DNA from: Lunularia cruciata
Lineage: Eukaryota > Streptophyta > Marchantiopsida > Lunulariales > Lunulariaceae
Reading direction: 5' to 3'
Length of the DNA: 64,000 nt
NCBI GenBank assembly: GCA_948567375.1
Contig: OX419760.1
Span: 61,128,911-61,192,910 of the forward strand
How positions within the stretch are numbered: position 1 is the first letter of the stretch; the number at the start of each line of letters is the position of its first letter. Below the pieces are notes generated by a model. That model searched no databases. It saw only the letters and a list, made by a program, of their open reading frames with translations, and was not told where the DNA came from. Below, one piece after another: positions 48,601 to 58,967 of this stretch. The position numbers and the translations under genes are program-made.

Positions 48601-49804
48601 CTTGGGGAACTTATGCTTTAAAGGTCATGCCATTTGGGATTTTCAATACTCTAGTCACATTCTTATGGTTCATGAACAAGTTATTTGAACCTTTCATTGG
48701 AAAATATATGAGAGACTTCATCGATGATGACCTTTTTTGTCTATGGGAGCAAGGAGGAACACTTTGAGCACCTACTCAAGATCTTGAAATGTTTGGATGA
48801 ATCAAATGCATCACTCAACAAAAAGAAGTTCATTTTTTGGTTGTCAAGAAGGTCTGCTTTTGGTGCACATCATTTCCAAGGATGGGAAGGTAGTTGATCT
48901 TGAGAAGGTGAGGAAAATCTCAGACCTTCTATTTTGTTCAAGCTTGTCAATTCTTGGGGATGAGTGGGTACTATAGGAGGTTTATCTTTTCATTTTCCAA
49001 CAAGGCTTATGCATTGACCATCTATATGAAGAAGGGTGTAGAATACATGATGATTTTGGAGGACAAGGAGGCTCTTAAAGCTTTTGAGGAGCTCAAGCAA
49101 TCCCTTATTGTGGCTCTTATGATATTTTTCTATCACACATAGAGTAACTACATCCTATAAGCCAAACTCCAAAGGCTTGGAAAAAAGAACCAATCAGACC
49201 TTGTGCATGATGTTGGTCAAAGATGCAAAAATGGAGGGAGTTTAACATCATTGGGACAAGAGGATTCATGCAATTATGTGGGAGTATAAGACAACCATAA
49301 AGACTTCCACCAAATATTTGGTGGAATATCCATTTCATTTGGTATATGGTATTGGGTCTACCTTACCTATTCACTTTGATCTTCTTACCTTCCAAAGCGT
49401 TCATAGTTGATTGAAGAAATGATAAAGAGATGATGCAGAGAAGTCAAGGAAAGATCAACTCATGGAATTGGAGGAGGCCAAAGCAATTGCTATGGTTTGA
49501 GTGGAGCAAGCCCAAAGGAAATAAAAGGAGAGCTATGACAAGAGATAAGGCAAGAAGAAGGTAGAGCCCTTTAAAGAAGGTGATTGGGTAATGTTATTTG
49601 ATTCCATTCAATTCAATAAAGTGCAAAAGAAGTTTTGCCTAAGTAGTTGGACTATTCATAGTGGAGATGATGTGGGGCAATTACACCTATGATCTCAAGG
49701 AGTTAGGAGGAAGAAAATTTGATAAGATTAACCATGATAAGTTGAAGATGTATCATATAAGATAAAGAGACCAGGACAAAGTGAAATCTTAGTTTGGGAG
49801 TAAA
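45643..49804 (+). pseudogene. C element gag-pol relic (Tat/Athila-like Ty3/gypsy)
   Basis: Plus-strand parts in order: gag-like region (about 46060-46200), a CCHC zinc knuckle CFGCGGRGHIQRNC (about 46893-46935), a protease-like ALVDGGSTFNVM segment (about 47550), reverse transcriptase with CVDYKKLNAINKIDYYPLPF (about 48421-48480), and a C-terminal pol tail ending in INHDKLKMYHI (about 49728-49760). The PLPFIDEILEEV...YSFGDGYSG context is that of the non-chromovirus Tat/Athila side of plant Ty3/gypsy, unlike families A and D. Broken with many interruptions. Confidence 0.8.
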
Positions 49805-50492
49805 TGTAACACCCCTTTGTGCATGTATGTGCTATTGTGATATTTACTTCGGCATTACAAGTACTTGAGAGATATTATACATATAGAGATAAAGGATGGT
49901 TCTCCATTAGTCATGATAAGCTCAAGTTAGTCATAGCTAATATAAAGGGGACCTTACTTTAGAGGAATTGGAAAAAATGAACATCACTATTTTGGATTCT
50001 AATGTAATGACTTGGTGTTATTCTTAGGTATTTGGCTTTAAGGAAAGAGTGGAGAACTCTTGGATCCATGAGCTTGTTTGCTTTGGATTCTTGGAGTCCA
50101 AGGATAACCCATGTGAAGGAATCCTTGACTTAGTGGGTGGGTCAAGATAAGACTACATGCTTAGAGAAATATTCCTATGAGTAAGGATATTCCTTTAGAT
50201 TTTTTACTTTATTCAACTTTTAGCCTAGTAACTTGCGTTACTCCAATAATCAGTACCTTTGGTACGTAGCTATTTCACAAGTATATAAAACTAAAGATGA
50301 GGAGGTACTGATCATCCTTTCATTTGTAACTATCTCTCTCTCATTGAGTTCTCTAGTGAGTAATGGTTTGAGTCTTGGAGTGTTAGCCTTAGAGGAGTAT
50401 TATAGAGATGGGGTTCCTTGCCTTCTTAGTCCATGGTGCACTACAATAATAGCCATTGGAGGTTCATCTTGAGTGAGAGACAAGCTGGCTCA
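49805..50492 (+). mobile_element. C element 3' LTR
   Basis: Begins TGTAACACCCCTTTGTGCAT directly after the purine-rich TTTGGGAGTAAA (49793-49804), a plausible polypurine tract, and ends near GGCTCA. Matches 7421-8111 and 40218-40906. Confidence 0.85.
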
Positions 50493-50526
50493 TAGTCCCA
50501 AACTTTCCACTCCTTGGGTCTAAGAG

Positions 50527-50960
50527 GTGGAAAGCTTACCGATTGTTTACATGGAGACCTTGGAGAATGAAATCCAAACTTATACACTTGAGGTTGAGTC
50601 CCAATTTTTTGCACCAATAAAGGATGGACCTTTTACTACACCACCTCTGCTAGCTTCTATAGGGGATGGATTAGAAGGCACTTCCCTTGACAAAGAAGGA
50701 GAATGTAACCCAAAGAGGAGAAAAGAGAGAACATTTGTAGATAGAGTATCCATAATGTCACCTAGTATATCATTGTCTTAAGGTTTAGCAAAAATCACCA
50801 TGTTAAAGGAAACACTATAGAATCTAGAGAGAGATTTCAACTAACTAAACTAGAAGTTACTAATATGATGAAAGAGAGAAAAATTGATGAAAATGGAAGT
50901 TGAGCATGTTAGATTAGAGAAAAAGAAGATGAAAGTCAAGATTGAGAAAAAAATTGAGTG
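50527..50960 (+). pseudogene. B2 Myb/SANT-like protein relic, C-terminal part
   Basis: Same protein as B1's 13970-14450: DGPFTTPPLLASIGDG against DLPFITPPPLISTKDG, then a KEGECNPKRRKE segment and a decayed charged coiled coil. The N-terminal Myb/SANT part is absent. Frames change several times. Confidence 0.7.
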
Positions 50961-51474
50961 TTGATAAAAGGAAATCTAAGGTAGACAAATATAGGTTGAA
51001 GGAGATGAGTCTTAGTCAAACTGTCCTCATGAAATCAAAATGTGTCACTTGCAAGGAGAAAGATCTCCAAAGGAAATAAGTCAATATTTCAAAGTGCTAA
51101 CTCAAGTTCATAAAAAAATCAAGCCTTTGGCTTCACATTAAAGTCCCAAACCAAAGCATCTTATTCCAATTCCATACTCTAATGACAAAAATTATGATAC
51201 TACCACTAAAGGCACTTCCATGTAACAAGAGTATGTTCATAATTAAAGATGATCTTTGACTACTTTGTGATTTATTTAATATGTAATGATTGTTGCTAAG
51301 TGTAATGTGATTAGTGTTTGAGATTTGAAATTTTTGTGTAACCTCTAGAGATTGCTACAACAAGGACCTTTATCAAAAGCCACTCCATAAAGACTTCTCA
51401 TGCTCAAAGCTAAAAAAATTAGCCACTTAGAGCCTAAAAGAGCATTAAATTCCCAACCAGCCTTGAAATAGCAT

Positions 51475-51700
51475 GCATTGCTGCTCATCAGTGCTTGGTA
51501 TCACCCACTCATGAAGAGACACTTGCTAACACTTGTCGAAGGATAATAAGGTGCCCAATGCCGCCCAATGGTGCATGATAGTGCATGCCAAAGCCTATGT
51601 AAGTTTTTAGATGGCACCTAATGACACTAGTTGGGGTTGGAAGGTGCACGATGGTGCTTATTGTTAGCAACTAGTACTCATAGGTGCCAATTGATGTCCA
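51475..51700 (+). repeat. B2 motif block 1, CpG-eroded
   Basis: Series such as GGTGCCCAATGCCGCCCAATGG, GGTGCATGATAGTGCATG and GGTGCACGATGGTGCTTA: the GGCGCT pattern of B1 with CpG replaced by TpG or CpA almost throughout. Confidence 0.6.
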
Positions 51701-51977
51701 ATCATGAGTCAATAAATTTCATGTTGTTTAATGGATTCAAATTCAAGTGATATGAGATATGAGAGTGATGTAAAGTGAAAATGGAAATAAATGTAGAATC
51801 AAAACTATAATGCATATCACATGATATGAGGTATGAGATTAAGGCAAAGTGAGAATGAACTGAAATAAATGTAAAATAATAAATATGATACATATAATTT
51901 TTACAAACATGTAGTTCCTAATGTTAGTCACCATGCTAGAGGAGAAGGAGGTGAAGAAGATGAAGGAGATGCAACAT

Positions 51978-52020
51978 GGTTAGTCTTGAATAACTCATTG
52001 GCAAGTTCTATATTGTTACA
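51978..52020 (-). repeat. A2 3' LTR remnant
   Basis: Matches the start of the LTR at 62663-62705 (TGTTAC end at 52020 on the plus strand), and is followed by the pyrimidine-rich complement of the polypurine tract. Confidence 0.85.
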
Positions 52021-53681
52021 TATTCCTTCATCGCTAGTTGGTGATGTTCTTATCACCATGGAAGTTTCAAACTCTTGGATGGCCATTTGTGCATTCTGGA
52101 GATGAGAAAGAGGTACCTAAGTGGCATCATGAAGGAGATACCTTTTCTAGAGGCCTTTGTACTTTGTATGTTGTCAACGGTCTTGTTGAATGTCGCAACC
52201 TGCAAGAATATGATCAACTTTATACTCCTCATGATCGTTGATAGGATGTGAGGAGGATGAGGTTGGATATAAGAGGAAAAAGAAGATGGATTAGGAACAA
52301 AGTGTTTCAATTTGGAAACATGAAAGATAGGGTGGATTTTCATATAACAAGGCAAGGCAAGTTGATAAGTAATAAGAGAAATGATTTGGATGCCATCAAA
52401 TAGTCCTATCCAATTAAGAGCAAGTTTATGGACTTGAGTATCAAGTAAGAGGGATAGGTTACTAGAGGAGAGCATGACCTTATAATTGAGTTGAGATTTG
52501 GCTTGTTAGAGGGATTGGGATATGGTGGTCAAGAAGGTGGAAGTATGAGCAACATGAGATGGAGGAGCAAGAAAGGAATCTAGATCCAAGGGGTCTTAGC
52601 CAAAATTAAGGAAGAAAGGAGAAAGGTTGCTACTTGCATGTTTGGAATTATTGTAAGCAAACATAACAACTTCAAGGCATTCATCCCAATTGGTATGGTG
52701 AACATTGACAAAGGCACAAAGAATATCTTCCAAGGTGCAATTTTCATGTTTGGTTTGTCCATTAGTTTGAGGATGATAGGCCGTGGACAAAGCAAGCTTG
52801 GTACCGAGTATCTAGAAAAGTGCTTGCTAAAATTTTCTAATGAATTGAGGGTCACAATCAAAGATGAGTACATGAGGTATCCCATGATGCTTAAAGACGT
52901 TATCAATATAGATTTGGGCTAATGTTGAATCATCCAAGATATCAAAGGTTAGTTCTAAATAGATTTGCTTACTAAGCTTATCCACAAACACCACAATTGT
53001 TGTGTGATCTTGCTTTGTCTTGGGCAAGGATGTGATGAGATCAAAGCTCATGTGTTTCCATCAAGCAGATGGAATAGAGAGTGGTTGAAGGAGACTACTT
53101 TGTTTTTGGTTGCTAGCCTTTTTGCATTGATAACTCTCACAAGATTGGAAAAACTCTTGAACATCTTGTGCCATGTTGGCCAACCACCATTGGCATTGTA
53201 GGGTACCCAAGGCCTTGTCTAAACCCATGTGACCAATGATTGGTAAGTCATGGGTTTCTTGAAGGCACACAAGTTGGAGATCACCCTTAGCTAGAATGTA
53301 GATTTGTGTCTCACAAAATAGAAGGCCTTCCTTGAAGGAGAAGGTGTTGTACTCCTTGTTACATGTTGCAAGATGACCCAATACTATCTGAAAGAAGAGA
53401 TCTTGTTGTAAGGCTGTCCTAAACTTGATTTGGACCTTGGAGTTGACTGACACTGTTGTAATTGCCACCATAATGAGAGGAAGAGAATTCAAATCAGGTC
53501 GTCATGATAGGGCATTGCGGATGACATGGAACCAACCAAGTTTCTACTCAAGTTTGAGGTCAAAAAATTGTAGTTGTTCTTCCCATTGATGATGTTGACT
53601 CTTCATGTGCTCCAAATATAATGTTTGCACCAAGGATTTGTGATCATTTTGCATGATCACTTGTTTCTCCAAGAGGTAATG
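52021..53681 (-). pseudogene. A2 pol relic, distal part
   Basis: Minus-strand integrase and RNase H regions collinear with A1 1171-2900: RNase H/integrase linker (about 53490-53060, with the HDLPIIGHMGLDKALGTLQ segment), VVFVDKLSKQIYLE (about 52980), AYHPQTNGQTKHENCTLEDI (about 52780), and the post-core LSSSNLSLLLDTQVHKLALN segment (about 52470). Broken by many interruptions. Confidence 0.88.
53677..53681 (+). other. A3 target-site duplication, left
   Basis: TAATG, repeated exactly at 59325-59329. The uninterrupted site can be seen in A1 near 2888-2897 (AGGTAATGCCTCC), which confirms that A3 landed in RNase H sequence of A2. Confidence 0.95.
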
Positions 53682-53751
53682 TGTAACAATATGGAGTTTA
53701 GCGACGAACTTAGTCGAGCTTATGAAGTAGATAATAAGAAAAAATAGCCTA

Positions 53752-53982
53752 GAATATTCTAGAAGCATCTAAGAAGCTTCTTGGGAAGCTTTCTAACTAG
53801 TTAACTTGCGCCCTAAGCAGGTAGCTTCTAGAAGGAAGCTTCTAGAAGCTTCTAACTAGCTTAGCTTGCACGCCAAGTAGGCGGCTTCTAGAAGGAAGCT
53901 TCTTGAGAAGCTTCCTAGTTAACTTGGCTTGCACTCCAAGAAAGCAGCTCAAGGAAGCTTCTTGAGAAGCTTCAAGGGACTT
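53752..53982 (+). promoter_or_regulatory. array of heat-shock-element-like motifs in the A3 LTR
   Basis: Plant heat-shock factors bind alternating GAA and TTC pentamers (nGAAnnTTCnnGAAn). This LTR has GAATATTCTAGAAG (53752-53765), GAAGCTTCTTGGGAAGC (53773-53789), TTCTAGAAGGAAGCTTC plus TAGAAGCTTC (53826-53852), TTCTAGAAGGAAGCTTC and TTGAGAAGCTTCC (53886-53914) and GGAAGCTTCTTGAGAAGCTTC (about 53954-53974). The run GAAGCTTCTAGAAGCTTC contains four perfectly alternating half-sites. They sit 20-240 bp upstream of the TATA box. The pattern is seen; heat response is inferred from the factor's known site. Confidence 0.7.
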
Positions 53983-53992
53983 GTTTGCTACC

Positions 53993-54000
53993 TATAAATA
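53993..54000 (+). promoter_or_regulatory. TATA box of the A3 5' LTR
   Basis: TATAAATA, conserved at 59213-59220 in the 3' LTR and in the older A copies as ATAAATAC-type sequence. Confidence 0.75.
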
Positions 54001-54105
54001 CCAAGGCCAAAGCTCATGCTAGGCATTCGGAGTTTTCCCTCATTCAAGTGTCCCAATGTGAAATTCCATTCTCCTATTTCTCTCCTCGGTTTCGGTCTTT
54101 TACAT

Positions 54106-54120
54106 TGGTATCAGAGCAGG
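54106..54120 (+). other. A3 primer-binding site
   Basis: TGGTATCAGAGCAGG one base after the LTR; complementary to the initiator Met-tRNA 3' end, which primes minus-strand DNA synthesis. Confidence 0.95.
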
Positions 54121-54375
54121 AATGGGATGGATGGAATTTATGGACCACCAAATCCACTTCCGCCAAACCATTGGGACTTTCATGTCCAGATATTACCAAA
54201 GCATCGTTTCACACAGTTCATCACCTCACGTTTTGGGCAGGATTTTCTACATATGATCACCGTGTCAGAGGAACCCTTGATACTTCCAGTTGTGACTTAT
54301 GGAGAACGGTGGACGTGTTGTATCTATGTATTAATCAACTAGATAAATTGAGGGTAGTGGATTAGGGTAGTAGCA

Positions 54376-55275
54376 ATGGCCGCAATACCGGATGTTATCC
54401 TTGCAATGCAACAACAAATTGAGCATCTTACTCGATTGTTGGATGAACGAGACCAGCAACGACGAGAACAGATAGACAGAGCGCCAGTTCGAGATGGAGA
54501 AGATTGCATTCGATTTCCGAAACCCAAGGTGTTTGAAGGCAAGAATGTTCCAGGCACAGTGGAGAATTTTGTGTTTGACTGTGAACGTTACTTTGAAGCC
54601 ACCAATCTTCAAGACGAGCGGAAACAAATTCTCTTGGCTTCTAGCCAGTTGGATGGCGTGGCAAAACTTTGGTGGCAATTCCGAGTAGAAAGAGCTGAAC
54701 GACAAATTGTTACACCAATTTTGACATGGGCAGAATTCAAGGATGCAATACTTGGTCGATTTCAGACTATAAATGCCACCCGAGTTGCACGAGATAAATT
54801 GGCGGAGTTGAGGCAGATTGGTTCGGTGAGAAGCTACATCACACAATTTCAGAATATCATCATGCAAATTCCAGATATCCAAGAAGGTGAAGTTCTGGAT
54901 CGATTTGTGTGAGGATTGAAGTCACGAACCAGATTGGAGGTGACCATGCGAGAGCCACAAAACGTAGAAGAACCCATGCAATTGGCTGAGCGTTTTGATT
55001 CCTTAGTTGCAACAACTTGGTCTCGACCTCGACCTACACAAAACCTACCCGTACCACGAGTGGAAGAACCGGTACCAATGGAGATTGATGCTATCCAGCA
55101 AAGACCACTTGGCACAGCAGATAGAGAAAGATTACGACAAAATGGAGGTTGCTTTTATTGTCGCCAGTTGGGGCATCGCATTGCTGAATGTCCACTCAAG
55201 AATGGACGACCTCGACAAGTTGCCCAAGTGGAGATTGTGGAGCGGAATGATCCGGGAAACGAGGAATCCCAGTAG
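54376..55275 (+). pseudogene. gag: A3 gag relic
   Basis: Encodes the structural protein. The N-terminal part begins MAAIPDVILAMQQQIEHLTR (a short coiled coil), then a retrotransposon capsid-like segment (about 54530-54900, FPKPKVFEGKNVPGTVENFV onward) and, after a Pro-rich linker, one CCHC zinc knuckle CFYCRQLGHRIAEC (about 55150-55191). It ends in EESQ at 55275; A1's gag ends at the same place and pol then continues in another frame in both copies, so separate gag and pol frames appear to be normal for this family. The copy is interrupted. The start at 54376 is the first Met after the leader. Confidence 0.92.
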
Positions 55276-55301
55276 GAGATTTCGAGCCACCTACTGGGAG
55301 C

Positions 55302-58300
55302 TTGATTAATTCCAATGGGATTGAAGGCTCGACCTATGCAAGTTTGCTTCACTTGCGAGGTATGATATCTAATCGGGGTTGTAGAATTTTGGTTGATTCT
55401 GGAAGTTCAGAGAATTGCATGTCTATGCAAGTGGCAAAGGAATTGGGTATTCCTATCAGGCCAGTGATTGGAAGTAGTTTGATGATGGCGGATGGTAGAA
55501 AGGGTTCTGCATTCCGCACCTTGCATCCTGTTACCTTCAAGATTGGGAAGGAGTATTTGGAGTGTATGAGGTTTGTAGTGGCACCTCTACATTATGATAT
55601 CATTCTAGGTCTACCTTGGCTTGAATGTCATAAGGTTCAATTTGATTGGACCCGACACCAAATTCAAGTACAACACCAAGGTAGGAATTTCCGATTAGGT
55701 TGTCTGGCACCTCTGAGTAAGACACCTAAGAATAGTCAGTCCCAAGATGGGAAGTTTGTCGAGAAGGTAGCCATAGAGTGAACCTGGAAGGGAGATGAGT
55801 CCCAAGATGGGAAGTTTGCCAAGAAGGCAACCATGGAGCAAGCTTGGAAGAGAGATGAGTCCCTAGAAGGGAAGTTTGTGAATGAAGCAGCCATAGAGCA
55901 AGCTTTGGAGGACAATAAGTCTGTATTCTTGGTGTGGATCAAGCCAATTGCACAAGAACAATCTGAGGAGGGCCAAGTGCCGCATCAAGCAATGGTTGAT
56001 CGGATAGTTCAGGAGTTTGCAGATGTGTTTCCGGATGATCTGCCAAAGGGATTACCCTCTGATCGAGGTATGCCCTTCAAGATCGAGTTATTGCGAGGGA
56101 GTACTCCAGTGAGTAGACCAATCTATCGGCTCTCACCAAAGGAGTTGGAGGAGTTGCGAACAACACTTACAGAGTTGTTGGAGAAGGCTTTCATATGACA
56201 TAGTACCTCTCCGTGGGGAGCACCGGTACTATTTGTTCCAAAGAAGGATGGAGGACTTCGTTTTTGTATTGATTACCGTGGGCTCAATAAGCAAACCGTG
56301 AAGAATGCATATCCCTTGCCTCGGATCGATGACCTGCTTGATCAACTAAGTGGAGCATGCTACTTTTCCAAGCTGGATCTTCGTAGCGGCTATTGGCAAA
56401 TTCCTATTGAAGGAGAGGACGTGCAAAAGACTGCTTTTCGCACAAGGTATGGACATTTTGAGTGGAGAGCTCTACCCTTCGGACTCACTAATGCTCCAGC
56501 AGTCTTCATGGATCAGATGCATCAAGTGTTGGAGGGACTATTGGATCGGTCCGTGGTGGTGTTCTTAGATGATATCTTAATCTATAGCAGGACAGAGGCA
56601 GAACATATGAATCATGTGCGAGAAGTCCTAAGACAACTACGTCAGTGGAAATTTTACTGCAAGAAGTCAAAGTGTGCTTTTTGGCAGAAGGAGGTTACCT
56701 TCTTGGGTCATAAGATCTCATCAGAGGGGATCAAGATGGAAGAAGAGAAGATCAAGGCCATTACTGATTGGCCTACTCCGAAGGATGCTACAAAAGTACG
56801 AGCATTCAATGGACTGGCCAATTTTTACTAACGGTTCATCCACTATTATGCTCACGTGGCTGCACCATTGACTGACCTCTTGGGAAAGAACTCGAGCTTC
56901 CAGTGGACCACCAAGCATGAAGAAGCATTCCAGAAGTTAAAGCATATGGTGTCTTCAAGACCTATTCTTCAACCATATGATCCTCAACTACCTTGTGTGG
57001 TTGATTTTGATGCTTCTAACTTTGCAATTGGAGCTGTGTTGCAACAAGAATTTCCAGATGGACTACATCCGATTGCCTTTGTGTCTCGCCGACTAAATAC
57101 AGCGGAAAGAAATTACTCTGCTCGAGATTGGGAACAACTTGCAATGGTATATGCCACCAAGGTATGGAGGCATTATCTCTTGGGGAAACAAGTGATCATG
57201 CGAACTGATCACAAGCCATTGTTGCAGACCTTACACTTGGAGCACATGAAGAGCCGGCATCATCGATGGGAAGAGCAACTCCAATTGTTTGACATCAAAC
57301 TTGAGTACAAACCAGGTCGGTTCCATGTCATTCCCGATGCTCTATCACAACGACCTGATTTGAAGGATCTTCCTTTCATCACGGCAGCAATTACAACGGT
57401 GTCCATTGACCCTAAGGTCCACAATGAGTTTCAATCAGCTCTACGACAAGATCCCTTCTTCCAAATGGTACACGGTCGTCTGACAGCATGCGACAAGGAG
57501 TACAACACCTTCTCCTTCAAGGAAGGCCTTTTATTCCATGTAGACCAGATCTATGTTCCAGCCAAAGGTGATCTTCGACTAGTGTGCCTTCAAGAAGCCC
57601 ATGATTTACCAATAGCTGGTCACATGGGAGTGGACAAGACCTTGGGCACCCTCCAACGCCAATGGTGGTGGCCCAACATGACACGAGATGTTCGAGACTT
57701 TGTCCGATCATGTGAGAGTTGCCAACGGAACAAGGCTAGCAACCAGAAGCCGAGTGGACTCCTTCAACCACTCGCCATTCCATCCGCTCGTTGGGAGCAT
57801 GTGAGCTTGGATCTCATCACATCCTTGCCAAAGACAAAACAAGGACACACCGCAATTGTGGTGTTTGTGGATAAGCTTAGTAAGCAAATCCACTTGGCAC
57901 CAACATGTGATACCGTGGAGGCTCCAACCTTAGCGCAAATCTACTTCGACAATGTCTTCAAGCATCACGTGATGCCACGTGTACTCATCTCCGACCGTGA
58001 TCCTCAATTTACCGGGAAGTTTTGGCAAGCACTCTTCCAAATACTCGGCACCAAGCTTGCTTTGTCCACGGCCTATCATCCTCAAACCGATGGACAAACC
58101 GAACGCGCCAATCGTACATTGGAGGATATGTTGCGGGCCTTTGTCAATGTCCACCATACCAACTGGGATGAATGTCTTGCAGCTGCAGAATTTGCCTACA
58201 ACAATGCCAAACAGGCAAGCACTGGATTTTCTCCCTTCTTTCTCAATTTTGGCCAAGATCCGCTTGTTCCAGATTCTCTTCTTGCTCCCCCTCCCTCTCA

Positions 58301-58967
58301 AGTTCCTCATACTTCTACATTCTTGACCACTATATCCCAATCTCTCCAACAAGCCAAATCTCACCTCCTTGTTGCTCAGAATTGCCTAAAACAATATGCA
58401 GACCATCATCGTCGTGATCTCACCTTTGAAGTTGGTGATAAAGTCATGTTATCTTCTAGTAACCTCCCTCTCCCACTTGATACCCAAGTTCGTAAACTTG
58501 CTCCTAATTGGATAGGACCCTTTGATATCACCCACATTATCTCTCCTATTGCTTATCGTCTTGCCTTACCTTGTCACATGCGTATCCATCCTGTCTTTCA
58601 TATTTCCAAGTTGAAACCCTTTGTTCCTAACCCTTCTTCCTTTTCCTCTCGAGTCCAACCTCCCCCTCTTCCTGTCCCTATCAATGATCATGAGGAGTAC
58701 GAAGTTGATCGTATCCTTGCGCGTCGCCATATTCAACGAGGCCGTCACCAACATACGGAGTACAAGGTCCTTTGGAAAGGGTATCCCCTTCATGATGCTA
58801 CATGGGAACCTCTTTCTCACCTCCAGAATGCACAGATGGCCATCAAGGAATTTGAAGCTTCACTGGCGACAAGGACGTCACCAACTAGCGGCGGGGGAAT
58901 ATGTAACAATATGGAGTTTAGCGACGAAGTTAGTCGAGCTTATGAAGTAGATAATAAGACAAAATAG
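55302..58967 (+). pseudogene. pol: A3 pol relic with chromodomain
   Basis: Domains in order: aspartic protease (ILVDSGSSENCMS, about 55386-55425); reverse transcriptase ([19 protein letters not shown] at about 56300 and the [11 protein letters not shown] catalytic motif at about 56555-56587); RNase H (VDFDASNFAIGAVLQQ, about 57000, and RTDHKPLLQTLH, about 57200); integrase with the HHCC zinc-binding region (about 57597-57725), core acidic residues in SLDLITSLPK (about 57808), ISDRDPQFTGKFW (about 57988) and TDGQTERANRTLED (about 58088); and a chromodomain (EYEVDRILARR to YKVLWKGYPLHDATWEPLSH, about 58697-58820). The chromodomain marks it as a chromovirus and is thought to steer integration to heterochromatin. 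The frame runs on into the 3' LTR. A few interruptions lie in the first half; the stretch from 56856 is open for 703 codons. Confidence 0.95.
58889..58901 (+). other. A3 polypurine tract
   Basis: CGGCGGGGGAATA directly before the 3' LTR; A1 and A2 have the complementary pyrimidine tract at 1171-1182 and 52021-52032. Confidence 0.85.

Larger units (their letters stand above)
50493..51977 (+). mobile_element. B2 left part: truncated PIF/Harbinger copy
   Basis: Collinear with B1 from about 13960 to 15345. It keeps the distal part of the Myb/SANT-like gene (50527-50960, with CNPKRRK and the MSPSISLS segments and a coiled-coil end), the A/T-rich 3' flank, and the motif block, here mostly stripped of CpG (about 51475-51700). 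The left end abuts the C LTR; the right end abuts the truncated A2 LTR. B2 continues at 62706 on the other side of A2. More decayed than B1. Confidence 0.8.
53682..54104 (+). repeat. A3 5' LTR
   Basis: TGTAACAATATGGAG...TCTTTTACA. U3 holds the heat-shock-element-like array (53752-53982); a TATAAATA box lies at 53993-54000, so transcription would start near 54025. Confidence 0.97.

Noticed and set aside
40218-50492. The two C LTRs as a proven pair of one element
   Set aside because: Same strand and plausible spacing after removing E2, but they differ strongly, have no target duplication and no primer site after the left one. Kept as a possibility only.
53820-53980. CRISPR-like spaced repeats
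   Set aside because: The repeated words are palindromic heat-shock-type motifs within an LTR, with no unique spacers of constant length; the DNA is eukaryotic.
54106-54120. tRNA gene
   Set aside because: Only the complement of a tRNA 3' end is present (primer-binding site). No tRNA gene with A and B boxes was found in the window.
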